From Gammaproteobacteria bacterium (GTDB taxonomy: Bacteria > Pseudomonadota > Gammaproteobacteria > Steroidobacterales > PWYM01), in NCBI GenBank assembly GCA_003567475.1, contig PWZL01000057.1:20473-84472 (forward strand): 64,000 nt of DNA, in the 5' to 3' direction. The notes under the pieces are model-generated. The model saw only the letters and a program-made list of their open reading frames with translations. It was not told where the DNA came from and did not search any database. Shown here piece by piece: positions 39,002 to 46,244 of the stretch. Position 1 is the stretch's first letter; each line of letters begins with the position of its first letter. The position numbers and the translations under genes are program-made.

Positions 39002-41182
39002 ATGTCAAGCAACAACGCAGGAATCAAGCACGGGTTTCGCGAGGCGCTGGCCTCCCTGTATGCCTGGGCCCGTGTGCCGAAACCAAGCGAGCAGCGTCGG
39101 AAGTTTGAGGCGGACTTCCGCGCCGCCGACACGCAGATGCTCATGATCATCGCAGCGCACTGGCCGGTGGCCGTGCTGCTCACCAGCCTGCCGTACGGCA
39201 CCTGGCTGCTCGGACTGGTAGGTGGCGGTCTTATCGTCGTGCTCGCCGGCGGTACGTGGTGGCTGTATCGCGGCCAATGGCAGGCCCGGGTCGCCATGGG
39301 CGTCTCTTTGATGCTGTTTTCGGCGCTGTTCATCGAGCAGAACATGGGACGGATCGAGTTTCACTTCCACATCTTCGCTGCGCTGGCGCTGCTCATCCGC
39401 TATCGCGATCCCACGCCGCTGCTTGCCGCGGCCGGTGTGATTGCCACGCACCACCTGGTCTTCAACTACTGTCAGGCCGCGGGGCTGACGATCGCCGGCA
39501 TGCCAATCATGGTCTTCGACTATGGCACGGGGCTGGACATCGTGTTGCTGCATGCCGCATTCGTCATCGCCGAGGTGGGTATGCTGCTGTTTCTGTCGGT
39601 GCAGATCAGCCGCGCCTTCCAGCAGAGCATTCTGCTCGAAGAGGCTATCGAGCGGGTTGCCGAATCGGGCGACTTCGGGATTCGTACCGAGCAGGTCGCT
39701 GGTGGCCCGCTGGCGGCGTTTAACAGCTTGATGGATGCGCTGGATGGCGCGGTGCGCGATACCATGACGACCGTTGAGGTCATTGCCGCCGGTCGCTTCG
39801 AGCGCACTGCGGCCGCAGAGGGTGCCGGGCTTGGGGACCTGGCGCGTCTCGCCGACGGCGTCGCCGATGCGGGTGAGGCCCTGCAGTTCAACATGACAGA
39901 GCTGGGTCGCGTGATGCAGGGACTGGAATCGGGGGATTTCTCGATTCGCATGGACGGACGGGTGCCGGAGCGCTTCCGCGCCGGGGTCGATTCGGCGATG
40001 GGCGCGCTGGAACAGGTGTTCGGCGAACTCGAGAGATTGGCCGAGGGGTTGGCTTCAGGCGAGTTTTCACAGCGACTGGAGTTCCGCGCTCATGGTCAGG
40101 TGGCGCGGATGCAGTCCGCACTGAATTCGGCTCTCGATGCCGTCGATGGTGCGATCGATGGAATAGGCGGTGCCTGCGAGGCGCTGGCCGACGGGGATCT
40201 GACAGCGCGTGTCGAGGGTGCGTTCCCAGGTCGTCTCCAGCACCTGCAGCAGACGTTCAATACCGCAGGCGAGCAGCTCGAGGCCCTGGTAATCGAAGTC
40301 TCCCGCGCTGGTGAGCAGGTGGCCAACCAGTCCGCTGCCTTCGCTGACAACAGCGGACTGCTCAACGAGCGGACCGTTCGCCAGGCCGCTTCACTGGAGG
40401 AGACGGCCGCCTCCATGGAGGAAATGGCCGTGGGCTTGAAGGAGACCGCGTCGCAGGCTCGCGAGGCTGTCGATCTCGCCGAGCGCAGCGAACAGCTGGT
40501 CGGCCGCGGGGTGGAAGTCGGCACCCGCACCAGCGAAGCCATGAGCCGCATTCGCGAGGCCAGTGCAGAGGTAAGTGAGATCACCACGCTGATCGACAAT
40601 ATCGCCTTCCAGACCAATCTGCTGGCGCTGAATGCGGCGGTCGAGGCGGCACGGGCGGGCGAGCACGGCCGCGGGTTCGCCGTGGTGGCTGCGGAGGTGC
40701 GCAGTCTGGCGCAGCGTGCCGGCAATGCCGCAGGCGAGATTCGTACGCTCGTGGGGCGAACCGGAGACATCGTCGCCGAGGGCAGCACGCTGGTGGCGGA
40801 GAGTGGCGGTGCGCTGGAGTGCCTCGGCGAATCGGCCAGGGAAGTCAAGCGTATGGTCGCGCAGATCGCCAATGCGATCAACGAGCAGTCCGCCGGCGTC
40901 AACCAGGTGAACCAGGCGGTCAATGAGCTCGACCAGATCACCCAGGACAATGCCCGCTTCGTCGAAGAGTCGACCGCGGTGGGTCAGCGTCTGAGCGAGC
41001 AATCCCGTGGACTCGGGGTGCTGATTTCGAGATTCCGCACGCAGGCGTCGGAGGCTGCATCGTGGAGCGGCGCGCCGTCAGTTGCCATTGGTGCGGAAGA
41101 TCTGGCAGCGGGCCCGGAGTCCGATGCCACCGGTCAGCTGGAGGTCGAGGTGTCGCCGGAGACGCTTACCACGCCCGCCTGA
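39002..41182 (+). CDS. Methyl-accepting chemotaxis protein with multi-helix membrane sensor
   Basis: 726 residues. Instead of a periplasmic ligand-binding domain, the N-terminal ~210 residues form about six membrane helices with very short loops. These include [14 protein letters not shown] (H121, H123) and ATHHLVF (H150, H151). Two HAMP-like stretches follow (about 225–340), then a coiled-coil signalling domain with the conserved tip at about 535–570 ([20 protein letters not shown]). The His pairs within the membrane domain could bind metal or haem, but this is inference. There is no C-terminal CheR-binding pentapeptide. It is paired with the SCO-like gene and followed by a hairpin terminator. 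Confidence 0.9.
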   Translation: MSSNNAGIKHGFREALASLYAWARVPKPSEQRRKFEADFRAADTQMLMIIAAHWPVAVLLTSLPYGTWLLGLVGGGLIVVLAGGTWWLYRGQWQARVAMGVSLMLFSALFIEQNMGRIEFHFHIFAALALLIRYRDPTPLLAAAGVIATHHLVFNYCQAAGLTIAGMPIMVFDYGTGLDIVLLHAAFVIAEVGMLLFLSVQISRAFQQSILLEEAIERVAESGDFGIRTEQVAGGPLAAFNSLMDALDGAVRDTMTTVEVIAAGRFERTAAAEGAGLGDLARLADGVADAGEALQFNMTELGRVMQGLESGDFSIRMDGRVPERFRAGVDSAMGALEQVFGELERLAEGLASGEFSQRLEFRAHGQVARMQSALNSALDAVDGAIDGIGGACEALADGDLTARVEGAFPGRLQHLQQTFNTAGEQLEALVIEVSRAGEQVANQSAAFADNSGLLNERTVRQAASLEETAASMEEMAVGLKETASQAREAVDLAERSEQLVGRGVEVGTRTSEAMSRIREASAEVSEITTLIDNIAFQTNLLALNAAVEAARAGEHGRGFAVVAAEVRSLAQRAGNAAGEIRTLVGRTGDIVAEGSTLVAESGGALECLGESAREVKRMVAQIANAINEQSAGVNQVNQAVNELDQITQDNARFVEESTAVGQRLSEQSRGLGVLISRFRTQASEAASWSGAPSVAIGAEDLAAGPESDATGQLEVEVSPETLTTPA

Positions 41183-41229
41183 GCGGTTGCCGCGCGGTGG
41201 CGGGCGGCAACTGCCACACGCCATGACGA

Positions 41230-41263
41230 CCCGGAGGACGCCGTTTGCCTCCGGGGTGGTTTT
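41230..41263 (+). terminator. Intrinsic terminator after the chemoreceptor gene
   Basis: CCCGGAGG (41230–41237) pairs with CCTCCGGG (41248–41255) around a 10-base loop and is followed by GTGGTTTT. The T-run is short but the stem is strong. It lies 48 bases after the MCP stop and just before the convergent PilZ gene ends at 41273, so it may serve both directions in part. Confidence 0.6.
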
Positions 41264-41272
41264 ATCTGGGGC

Positions 41273-41959
41273 TCAAACGATATCCGAGACTTCGAGGCGA
41301 GTGGTGAACATGCCCACGAACTCGACCAGGGATCGCAGTTCGACGTTGGTCTCGACGCGGAGCATGGCGTAGGCGGCTTCCCGGTCGAAGCTCACCACCC
41401 GCCCGGCAATGATCTGTGGATCGGCATCATCCGGCAACTTTACATGGATGACCACGGGCGTATCAGCCGCCAGCTCAGTTCCGCAGTCTCTCAGTGTGGT
41501 GAGCTCTTCCCCCGGGATGCGGATACGACAGCCGTTGAGGCTGACATCGCGAATCACTGCCCGCGGGATTTCGAGCTCGTCGAGCTTCACACGGCATGGC
41601 AGATAACACGCCATGCGCGGATGACGGCGCAGCGAATGCGTTTCGGTGTGATGCGGAAAGGCGACGACAGTCAACGGATGGGGCTGACTGATGCGACCGA
41701 GTACCGGGGTGCGGAAGCCGATGATCATGCCATCGTGCATGTAGCGCAGGGTCAGTACGTCGTCGACCGAGAATGCAGTGCTGATACCGGTCGGGAGGTG
41801 CGCCTCCGGGGTTTCCAGTAGCAGGTAGTGCTGTTCCTTCCAACCGACGATGCGCGACCACATGCGCCCGGTCAGCCGGGAACTCTCCAGGCTGACCCGC
41901 GTCCCGACATCAGGCATGATCAGTGGCGTCCCGCCGCTGGCGTTTGGCTGTGCTGCCAT
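41273..41959 (-). CDS. PilZ-domain c-di-GMP-binding protein (YcgR-like)
   Basis: 228 residues from the ATG at 41957–41959 (GAGGA upstream); an upstream start at 42001 would overlap the preceding gene. An N-terminal YcgR-like beta domain (about 15–105) precedes a PilZ domain (about 108–215). The PilZ domain has the c-di-GMP-binding RRHPR (RxxxR) and, about 30 residues later, DVSLNG (DxSxxG). Such proteins bind c-di-GMP and act on the flagellar motor as a brake. It is the last gene of the long chemotaxis operon. A c-di-GMP enzyme is encoded 6 kb away, so an effector and a source of the messenger are close together. Confidence 0.85.
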   Translation of the reverse strand: MAAQPNASGGTPLIMPDVGTRVSLESSRLTGRMWSRIVGWKEQHYLLLETPEAHLPTGISTAFSVDDVLTLRYMHDGMIIGFRTPVLGRISQPHPLTVVAFPHHTETHSLRRHPRMACYLPCRVKLDELEIPRAVIRDVSLNGCRIRIPGEELTTLRDCGTELAADTPVVIHVKLPDDADPQIIAGRVVSFDREAAYAMLRVETNVELRSLVEFVGMFTTRLEVSDIV

Positions 41960-41969
41960 TACAACGTCC

Positions 41970-42452
41970 TCACTCTGGTGAGACCGCGCCGCGCCTGACA
42001 CTTTCCTTGACCACGGGCGGCGTGGCGTAATCGATCAGGCTGAGCACGGTCAGCAGATCCGAGACATGACCGCCCAGCATCCGGCTGAGGGGTGGTGTGC
42101 CGTTAGCGAAGGGCAGGGCGGCCGCATCCCGCAGCCATGCGGCCGGTGTGCGGCTGGGCGGCAACAGTGCCGTGATCCCGGCGTCGATCGCGATCAGGGT
42201 GCTGATCCGTTCGATCTGGTCACGGTGCAGCCGGCTGCGTTCACTGCTCCGGCGCCAACGGCGTATGCTCGCCGCCGTGCTGGCGAGCAGGATGGCCTGC
42301 TCTCGAGGGGTCAGTGCCCAGCGATCAGCGAGTCTGAAAAAGGTGCGCAGACCCAGGGGTGATAGCCGTGACCAGCCCCCCTGAGGTGCGTAGCAGTCGG
42401 CCAGGCTACGGGAAGCGAATGGGGTCCTGGCCGAGTCAGAACAGCTCGACAC
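41970..42452 (-). CDS. MbcA/ParS/Xre antitoxin-like protein (DUF2384 type)
   Basis: 160 residues if the GTG at 42450–42452 is used; a TTG at 42479 is also open, so the start is uncertain. From about residue 34 the sequence follows the MbcA/ParS/Xre layout. There is a helix-turn-helix part ([22 protein letters not shown], then a W-R-R segment), followed by [14 protein letters not shown]. The C-terminal part has [20 protein letters not shown] and a final helix around [13 protein letters not shown]. These proteins are usually antitoxins with a RES toxin partner, but no toxin gene is next to it. It lies between an MCP-like gene and a PilZ gene, so it may be a domesticated DNA-binding regulator. 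Confidence 0.7.
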   Translation of the reverse strand: MSSCSDSARTPFASRSLADCYAPQGGWSRLSPLGLRTFFRLADRWALTPREQAILLASTAASIRRWRRSSERSRLHRDQIERISTLIAIDAGITALLPPSRTPAAWLRDAAALPFANGTPPLSRMLGGHVSDLLTVLSLIDYATPPVVKESVRRGAVSPE

Positions 42453-43593
42453 TGCCCTGTTCCATGGAGGTCTGGGCAACGGGCCGTGCCCGCATGCGGC
42501 TCTCCCGTCGCTGCCGCAACGTGCCGAGTTTCTCGGCGAGAACCGGGATACAGCTCAGGGGATCCTCGGCCTCCTTCACGGAGGCATGTACCTCGACGCG
42601 CAGGTCGGTCAGCCGCGAGACCGCCTCGGCGGCAGTGCCCAGCGCCTGTGAGGAGATATCCTCGAACTGTAGTGACCGGACGGCATCGGCCACGGTCTTC
42701 TGCAAGTTGGCGTTGATCGGGGCGAGTTCGGCCATCAGCTTGTGGCGGATCTCGCCGCGGGCCTGCTCGGCCCGCTTGAGCGTGTGCGCGATGCGTTCCT
42801 TTTCGGCCGTGGTCTTGGCGACGTCGAAGGAGACCAGGCCCCGTGCGTTATGTTGCACGCGGGCCACGGCTTCGCGGGTCTCCTCGACCCGCTCGCGGAT
42901 CTGTTCGTTGAATTCCGCTGAGCGTTGCGAGAGCTTGCGGACCTCGTCCGCCACGACCGCGAATCCGCGGCCGGCCTCGCCCGCACGCGCCGCCTCGATG
43001 CTCGCGTTCAGCGCCAGCAGATTGGTCTGCTCGGCGAGGCTGCGAGCCTCCTCGAGCACGCGGAAAATCCCGTGCAGGTGCTGGAGCATGTTTTCGGTAT
43101 CGGTGGCCATGGCGACGCTCTGGGAGCTGACGGTCACCAGCGCCTCCATGAAGTTCTGCAACGCCTCGGTGGTTGCGGCGCTGCCGCCGTCCTCGGCCGG
43201 GTCGGCGCCGCCGCCAAGGCTCTTTTCCAACAGCTCGCTCTGTGAGCGGGCGATGGCGTGGAGGCGGTTGAAGCTCGCTGTGAGTTCACCGACAGACTCG
43301 CTGATCAGATTCTGGACCCGGTGAATCTCCAGTTCGATGCCCTCGACGTCTTGGTCGAGCTCGGTATCCAGCCCGCGAACCAGTTCGACCAGCGTCTCGC
43401 GACTGACCTTGGAGTTGCCCTTGATCGGGCGGGTCGTCGTCCGCCAGAGGGTCAGGCCGGCGGTGATGCACACCGCCGTCGCGATCGCTGCGACCAGGCC
43501 GTTACCGGTCAGTACGCCGGTGAGCAGCAGTGCGGCGGCTCCGGCCAGGGAGGCCATCGCGAAGGAAAGCAGAGCCAAGTCCTGTTTGTTCAT
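42436..43593 (-). CDS. MCP-like signalling protein with CheZ-like motif
   Basis: 385 residues. Two short N-terminal helices (about 8–28 and 32–48) are followed by a cytoplasmic helical region. A methyl-accepting signalling tip is at about 185–225 ([22 protein letters not shown]). A further helix holds LQFEDISSQ, where D312 and Q316 have the same D-x-x-x-Q spacing as the CheZ active site (FQDLTGQ in E. coli). It could therefore couple receptor-type signalling to CheY-P dephosphorylation; no separate cheZ is in the operon. It ends in GSVELF, like CheD here (GSAELF). There is no periplasmic sensor domain. Confidence 0.8.
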   Translation of the reverse strand: MNKQDLALLSFAMASLAGAAALLLTGVLTGNGLVAAIATAVCITAGLTLWRTTTRPIKGNSKVSRETLVELVRGLDTELDQDVEGIELEIHRVQNLISESVGELTASFNRLHAIARSQSELLEKSLGGGADPAEDGGSAATTEALQNFMEALVTVSSQSVAMATDTENMLQHLHGIFRVLEEARSLAEQTNLLALNASIEAARAGEAGRGFAVVADEVRKLSQRSAEFNEQIRERVEETREAVARVQHNARGLVSFDVAKTTAEKERIAHTLKRAEQARGEIRHKLMAELAPINANLQKTVADAVRSLQFEDISSQALGTAAEAVSRLTDLRVEVHASVKEAEDPLSCIPVLAEKLGTLRQRRESRMRARPVAQTSMEQGSVELF

Positions 43594-43629
43594 GTGCGAT
43601 CACGCCTGGGTCAGATTGAACTTGAATAC

Positions 43630-43657
43630 GTATCGGCCGGCCGGGGCGCTAACTTGA
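43630..43657 (-). promoter_or_regulatory. Candidate internal sigma-28 promoter before the MCP/CheZ-like gene
   Basis: On the minus strand TCAAGTTA (43650–43657) and GCCGATAC (43630–43637) are separated by 12 bases, one more than ideal. Both elements are strong. It lies in the only 95-base gap of the chemotaxis operon and could drive the last three genes separately. Confidence 0.5.
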
Positions 43658-43688
43658 GCCAGCGGCCCCGCGAAAAACGTGTGCTGTG

Positions 43689-44798
43689 TCACGCGATGTA
43701 CGCCGCGCGTTCCTCGCAATGGGCCAGCAGCGCGTCGGCAATATCGGCCAACGTGAGCACGGCCTCGGCGGCCCCCAATTTGACCGCTTCCCCGGGCATC
43801 CCCCAGACCACGCTGCTCGCCTGGTCCTGGGCGACTGTCCGGGCGCCTGCGCCACGCAGGGCCAGCAAGCCGCGCGCGCCGTCTGCGCCCATACCCGTGA
43901 GCAGGGCGGCGCAGGCGTTGGGCCCTGCCGCCTCCGCCAGCGAGTCGAACAGGACATCGACGCTGGGTCGATGCCGGTTCACGGGGGCGTCATCACCGAT
44001 CTGGCAGTGATAGCGGCCGCCACTGCGTCGTACCCGAAGGTGATAGCCCCCCGGTGCGACATACGCATGTCCGGGCAGGATCACCTCGCCGTGCTCGGCT
44101 TCCTTGACGCGAATCGCCGCCAAAGAATCGACCCGCCTGGCGAACGCCGCACTGAACCTGGGCGGAATGTGCTGGGTGATCACGACCCCTGGGGCATCGG
44201 GCGGCAATGCGCAGAGTACTTCGCGGATGGCCTCCGTGCCGCCAGTCGATGCACCGAGGGCGATCAGTCGGTCGGTAGTGCGCAGGTGCCGGCGGCGGGG
44301 AGGCGCGCTGCCGCCGGTCGATGACATGCGGCCGGTCCCGTTCGCCGGACTGCCGCCCGGACTCTGGGCGCGCGGCGGGACGGGTGTCCGCGCCGCCGCG
44401 CGGATCTTGTTGCGCAGCTCGTCGGTGAGCTGCGCAAGCCCCGCCTGCACGTCGAGTTTCGGCTTGCTGACAAAGTCGAAGGCTCCCAGCGCCAGCGCAT
44501 CGAGGGTGACGTCCGCGCCTTTTTCGGTCAGCGACGACACCATGACCACGGGCATGGGGTGCAGACGCATCAGATTACGCAGGAAGCTGACGCCGTCCAT
44601 GCGGGGCATTTCGACATCGAGCGTCAGGACGTCCGGCTTAAGCTGCTTGATGCGCTCTCGGGCGATATAAGGGTCGCCGGCCGTGCCGACCACCTCGATA
44701 TCCGGCGCCTCATTCAACATAGCCGTCAGCAGTTTCCGGATCAGCGCTGAGTCATCCACCACCAGTACCTTGATGATCGGGGTCTGGATCTCGCTCAT
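43689..44798 (-). CDS. cheB: Chemotaxis response regulator/protein-glutamate methylesterase CheB
   Basis: 369 residues from the ATG at 44796–44798; the longer frame starts inside the intergenic region before it. The receiver (1–120) opens IKVLVVDDSALIRKLL and has its phospho-acceptor in LTLDVEMPRMDG. A Pro/Arg-rich linker follows, then the methylesterase domain. That domain has IALGASTGGTEAI (catalytic Ser), ITQHIPPRF (His) and LTGMGADGARG (Asp). It removes methyl groups from receptors and deamidates them for adaptation. Its gene follows cheD by 16 bases. Confidence 0.96.
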   Translation of the reverse strand: MSEIQTPIIKVLVVDDSALIRKLLTAMLNEAPDIEVVGTAGDPYIARERIKQLKPDVLTLDVEMPRMDGVSFLRNLMRLHPMPVVMVSSLTEKGADVTLDALALGAFDFVSKPKLDVQAGLAQLTDELRNKIRAAARTPVPPRAQSPGGSPANGTGRMSSTGGSAPPRRRHLRTTDRLIALGASTGGTEAIREVLCALPPDAPGVVITQHIPPRFSAAFARRVDSLAAIRVKEAEHGEVILPGHAYVAPGGYHLRVRRSGGRYHCQIGDDAPVNRHRPSVDVLFDSLAEAAGPNACAALLTGMGADGARGLLALRGAGARTVAQDQASSVVWGMPGEAVKLGAAEAVLTLADIADALLAHCEERAAYIA

Positions 44799-44814
44799 GG
44801 CGTAGTTCTCGCTC

Positions 44815-45405
44815 TCAAAACAACTCGGCGCTGCCACGGACGGGTTCGTCCATGGCGCGCAGGTAGCGGGTCTCGGCCACCGCGACGTCGCGGGATTCGA
44901 CCCGTGGCAGCCGTCGCACCAGTACCCGTCCGGTGGCTGGATACATCAGCAGTTTACGTGGCTGCTCACCGCCGAGATCCTCACTGATCACCGTCAGACC
45001 TTCCAAGGACACATAGCGACGTACGAAATCGATATTGCGGGCGCCGACGTCCGACAGTCGCGCCAGTACCCGGGCCCCGCCGAACAGTTTGACCTGCAGT
45101 CGCTGGCGCGCCGCGCCACGCCCTAGCAGCGCATTGATCAGGCTCTCCATCGCAAAGGCACCGTAGCGCGCGCCGCTCGACACCAGGGCTGAGGGATCTT
45201 CCTGGGGGCTCGCCTCTGGCAGCAGGAAATGGTTCATGCCACCGATACCGCGGACCGGATCGTGGATGCAGGCGGCAACACAGGACCCGAGCAGGGTGCC
45301 GATCACCTCGTCTGCGGTGGCGACGTGAAAACGACCCGGCATGAGCTTGAACACGTGCACCTTGAGCCGCGGATCGAAATACCCGGGGCTGCTGTCGCCG
45401 CTCAT
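44815..45405 (-). CDS. cheD: Chemoreceptor glutamine deamidase CheD
   Basis: 196 residues, overlapping cheR by 4 bases. The family core is visible: TLLGSCVAACIHDPVRGIGGMNHFLLP holds the catalytic Cys (GSC) and the His (NHF). KLFGGARVL and GARNIDFVRRYVSLEGL follow. CheD deamidates receptor glutamines and, in some bacteria, works with CheC. The C-terminus ends GSAELF, close to the GSVELF at the end of the MCP/CheZ-like protein in this operon, which may be a shared docking peptide. Confidence 0.95.
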   Translation of the reverse strand: MSGDSSPGYFDPRLKVHVFKLMPGRFHVATADEVIGTLLGSCVAACIHDPVRGIGGMNHFLLPEASPQEDPSALVSSGARYGAFAMESLINALLGRGAARQRLQVKLFGGARVLARLSDVGARNIDFVRRYVSLEGLTVISEDLGGEQPRKLLMYPATGRVLVRRLPRVESRDVAVAETRYLRAMDEPVRGSAELF

Positions 45406-46238
45406 GCGCGGGATGTCCTGGTCGGTAGGGGGGCATACACGGTATGGCCGCGCGACTGGAAGAGATCGGCGCAGTGGCCGAAGCTCTCCGAGTGGCCGGC
45501 AAACAGCAGCCCCTGCGGGTGCAGCAGCGGGTGGAAACGCTCGAGGATCCGGCGTTGCGTCGGCTTGTCGAAGTAGATCATGGCGTTACGACAGAAGATT
45601 CCGTCAAGCGGGCCGCGCAGCGGCCAATCGGGTGCCACGAGGTTCATCGGGCGAAAACGCAGGAGCTGCCTCACCTCTGGGCGCACACGCACATGACCGG
45701 CCTTGCTGCCAGTGCCTTTGAGGAAAAAACGTCTCAGACGATCCTCACCCAGGCCACTGACACGTTCCAGCGGGTAGACACCCAGCTCCGCCACCCGTAT
45801 GGCACGCGTATCAAGATCGCTGGCAAGGATGCTGACCCGAGTTGCCTGGTCACCCAAGGCCTCGATTGCGGCAATGGCCATCGAATAGGCTTCCTCGCCC
45901 GTGGAGCAGGCCGCCGACCACAGCGTCACCGGGCCCCGTGAGATCTGCTGCTGCAGCAGCGAGCCCAGGGTGGCGAAGTGATGGGCCTCTCGGAAAAACG
46001 CGGTGAGGTTGGTGGTCAGCGCATTCACCAGTTCCTCGAATTCCTCGCTGTCCCGCTCGATCAGGGCCAGATACTCGGTGAACGAGGTCAGACCCGTGGC
46101 CCGCAGTCTGCGGGCCACGCGGCTGTACACCATTTCCGACTTGCCCTCGCCAAGCGAAATGCCGGCATGGGCATGGATGAGCTCACGGATACGCGCGAAG
46201 TCCCGCGGCCGAAACTCGAACTCGCGCTGACTGCTCAT
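45402..46238 (-). CDS. cheR: Chemotaxis protein methyltransferase CheR
   Basis: 278 residues. An N-terminal helical domain (about 8–80, with SEMVYSRVARRLRATGL) precedes a SAM-dependent methyltransferase. LWSAACSTGEEAYSMAIA is motif I, and NLVAPDWPLRGPLDGIFCRNAMIYFD contains the FCRNxxIYF box typical of CheR. It methylates receptor glutamates. It lies directly after an MCP gene whose C-terminus carries a likely CheR-docking pentapeptide. Confidence 0.96.
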   Translation of the reverse strand: MSSQREFEFRPRDFARIRELIHAHAGISLGEGKSEMVYSRVARRLRATGLTSFTEYLALIERDSEEFEELVNALTTNLTAFFREAHHFATLGSLLQQQISRGPVTLWSAACSTGEEAYSMAIAAIEALGDQATRVSILASDLDTRAIRVAELGVYPLERVSGLGEDRLRRFFLKGTGSKAGHVRVRPEVRQLLRFRPMNLVAPDWPLRGPLDGIFCRNAMIYFDKPTQRRILERFHPLLHPQGLLFAGHSESFGHCADLFQSRGHTVYAPLPTRTSRA

Positions 46239-46244
46239 GGGGCA

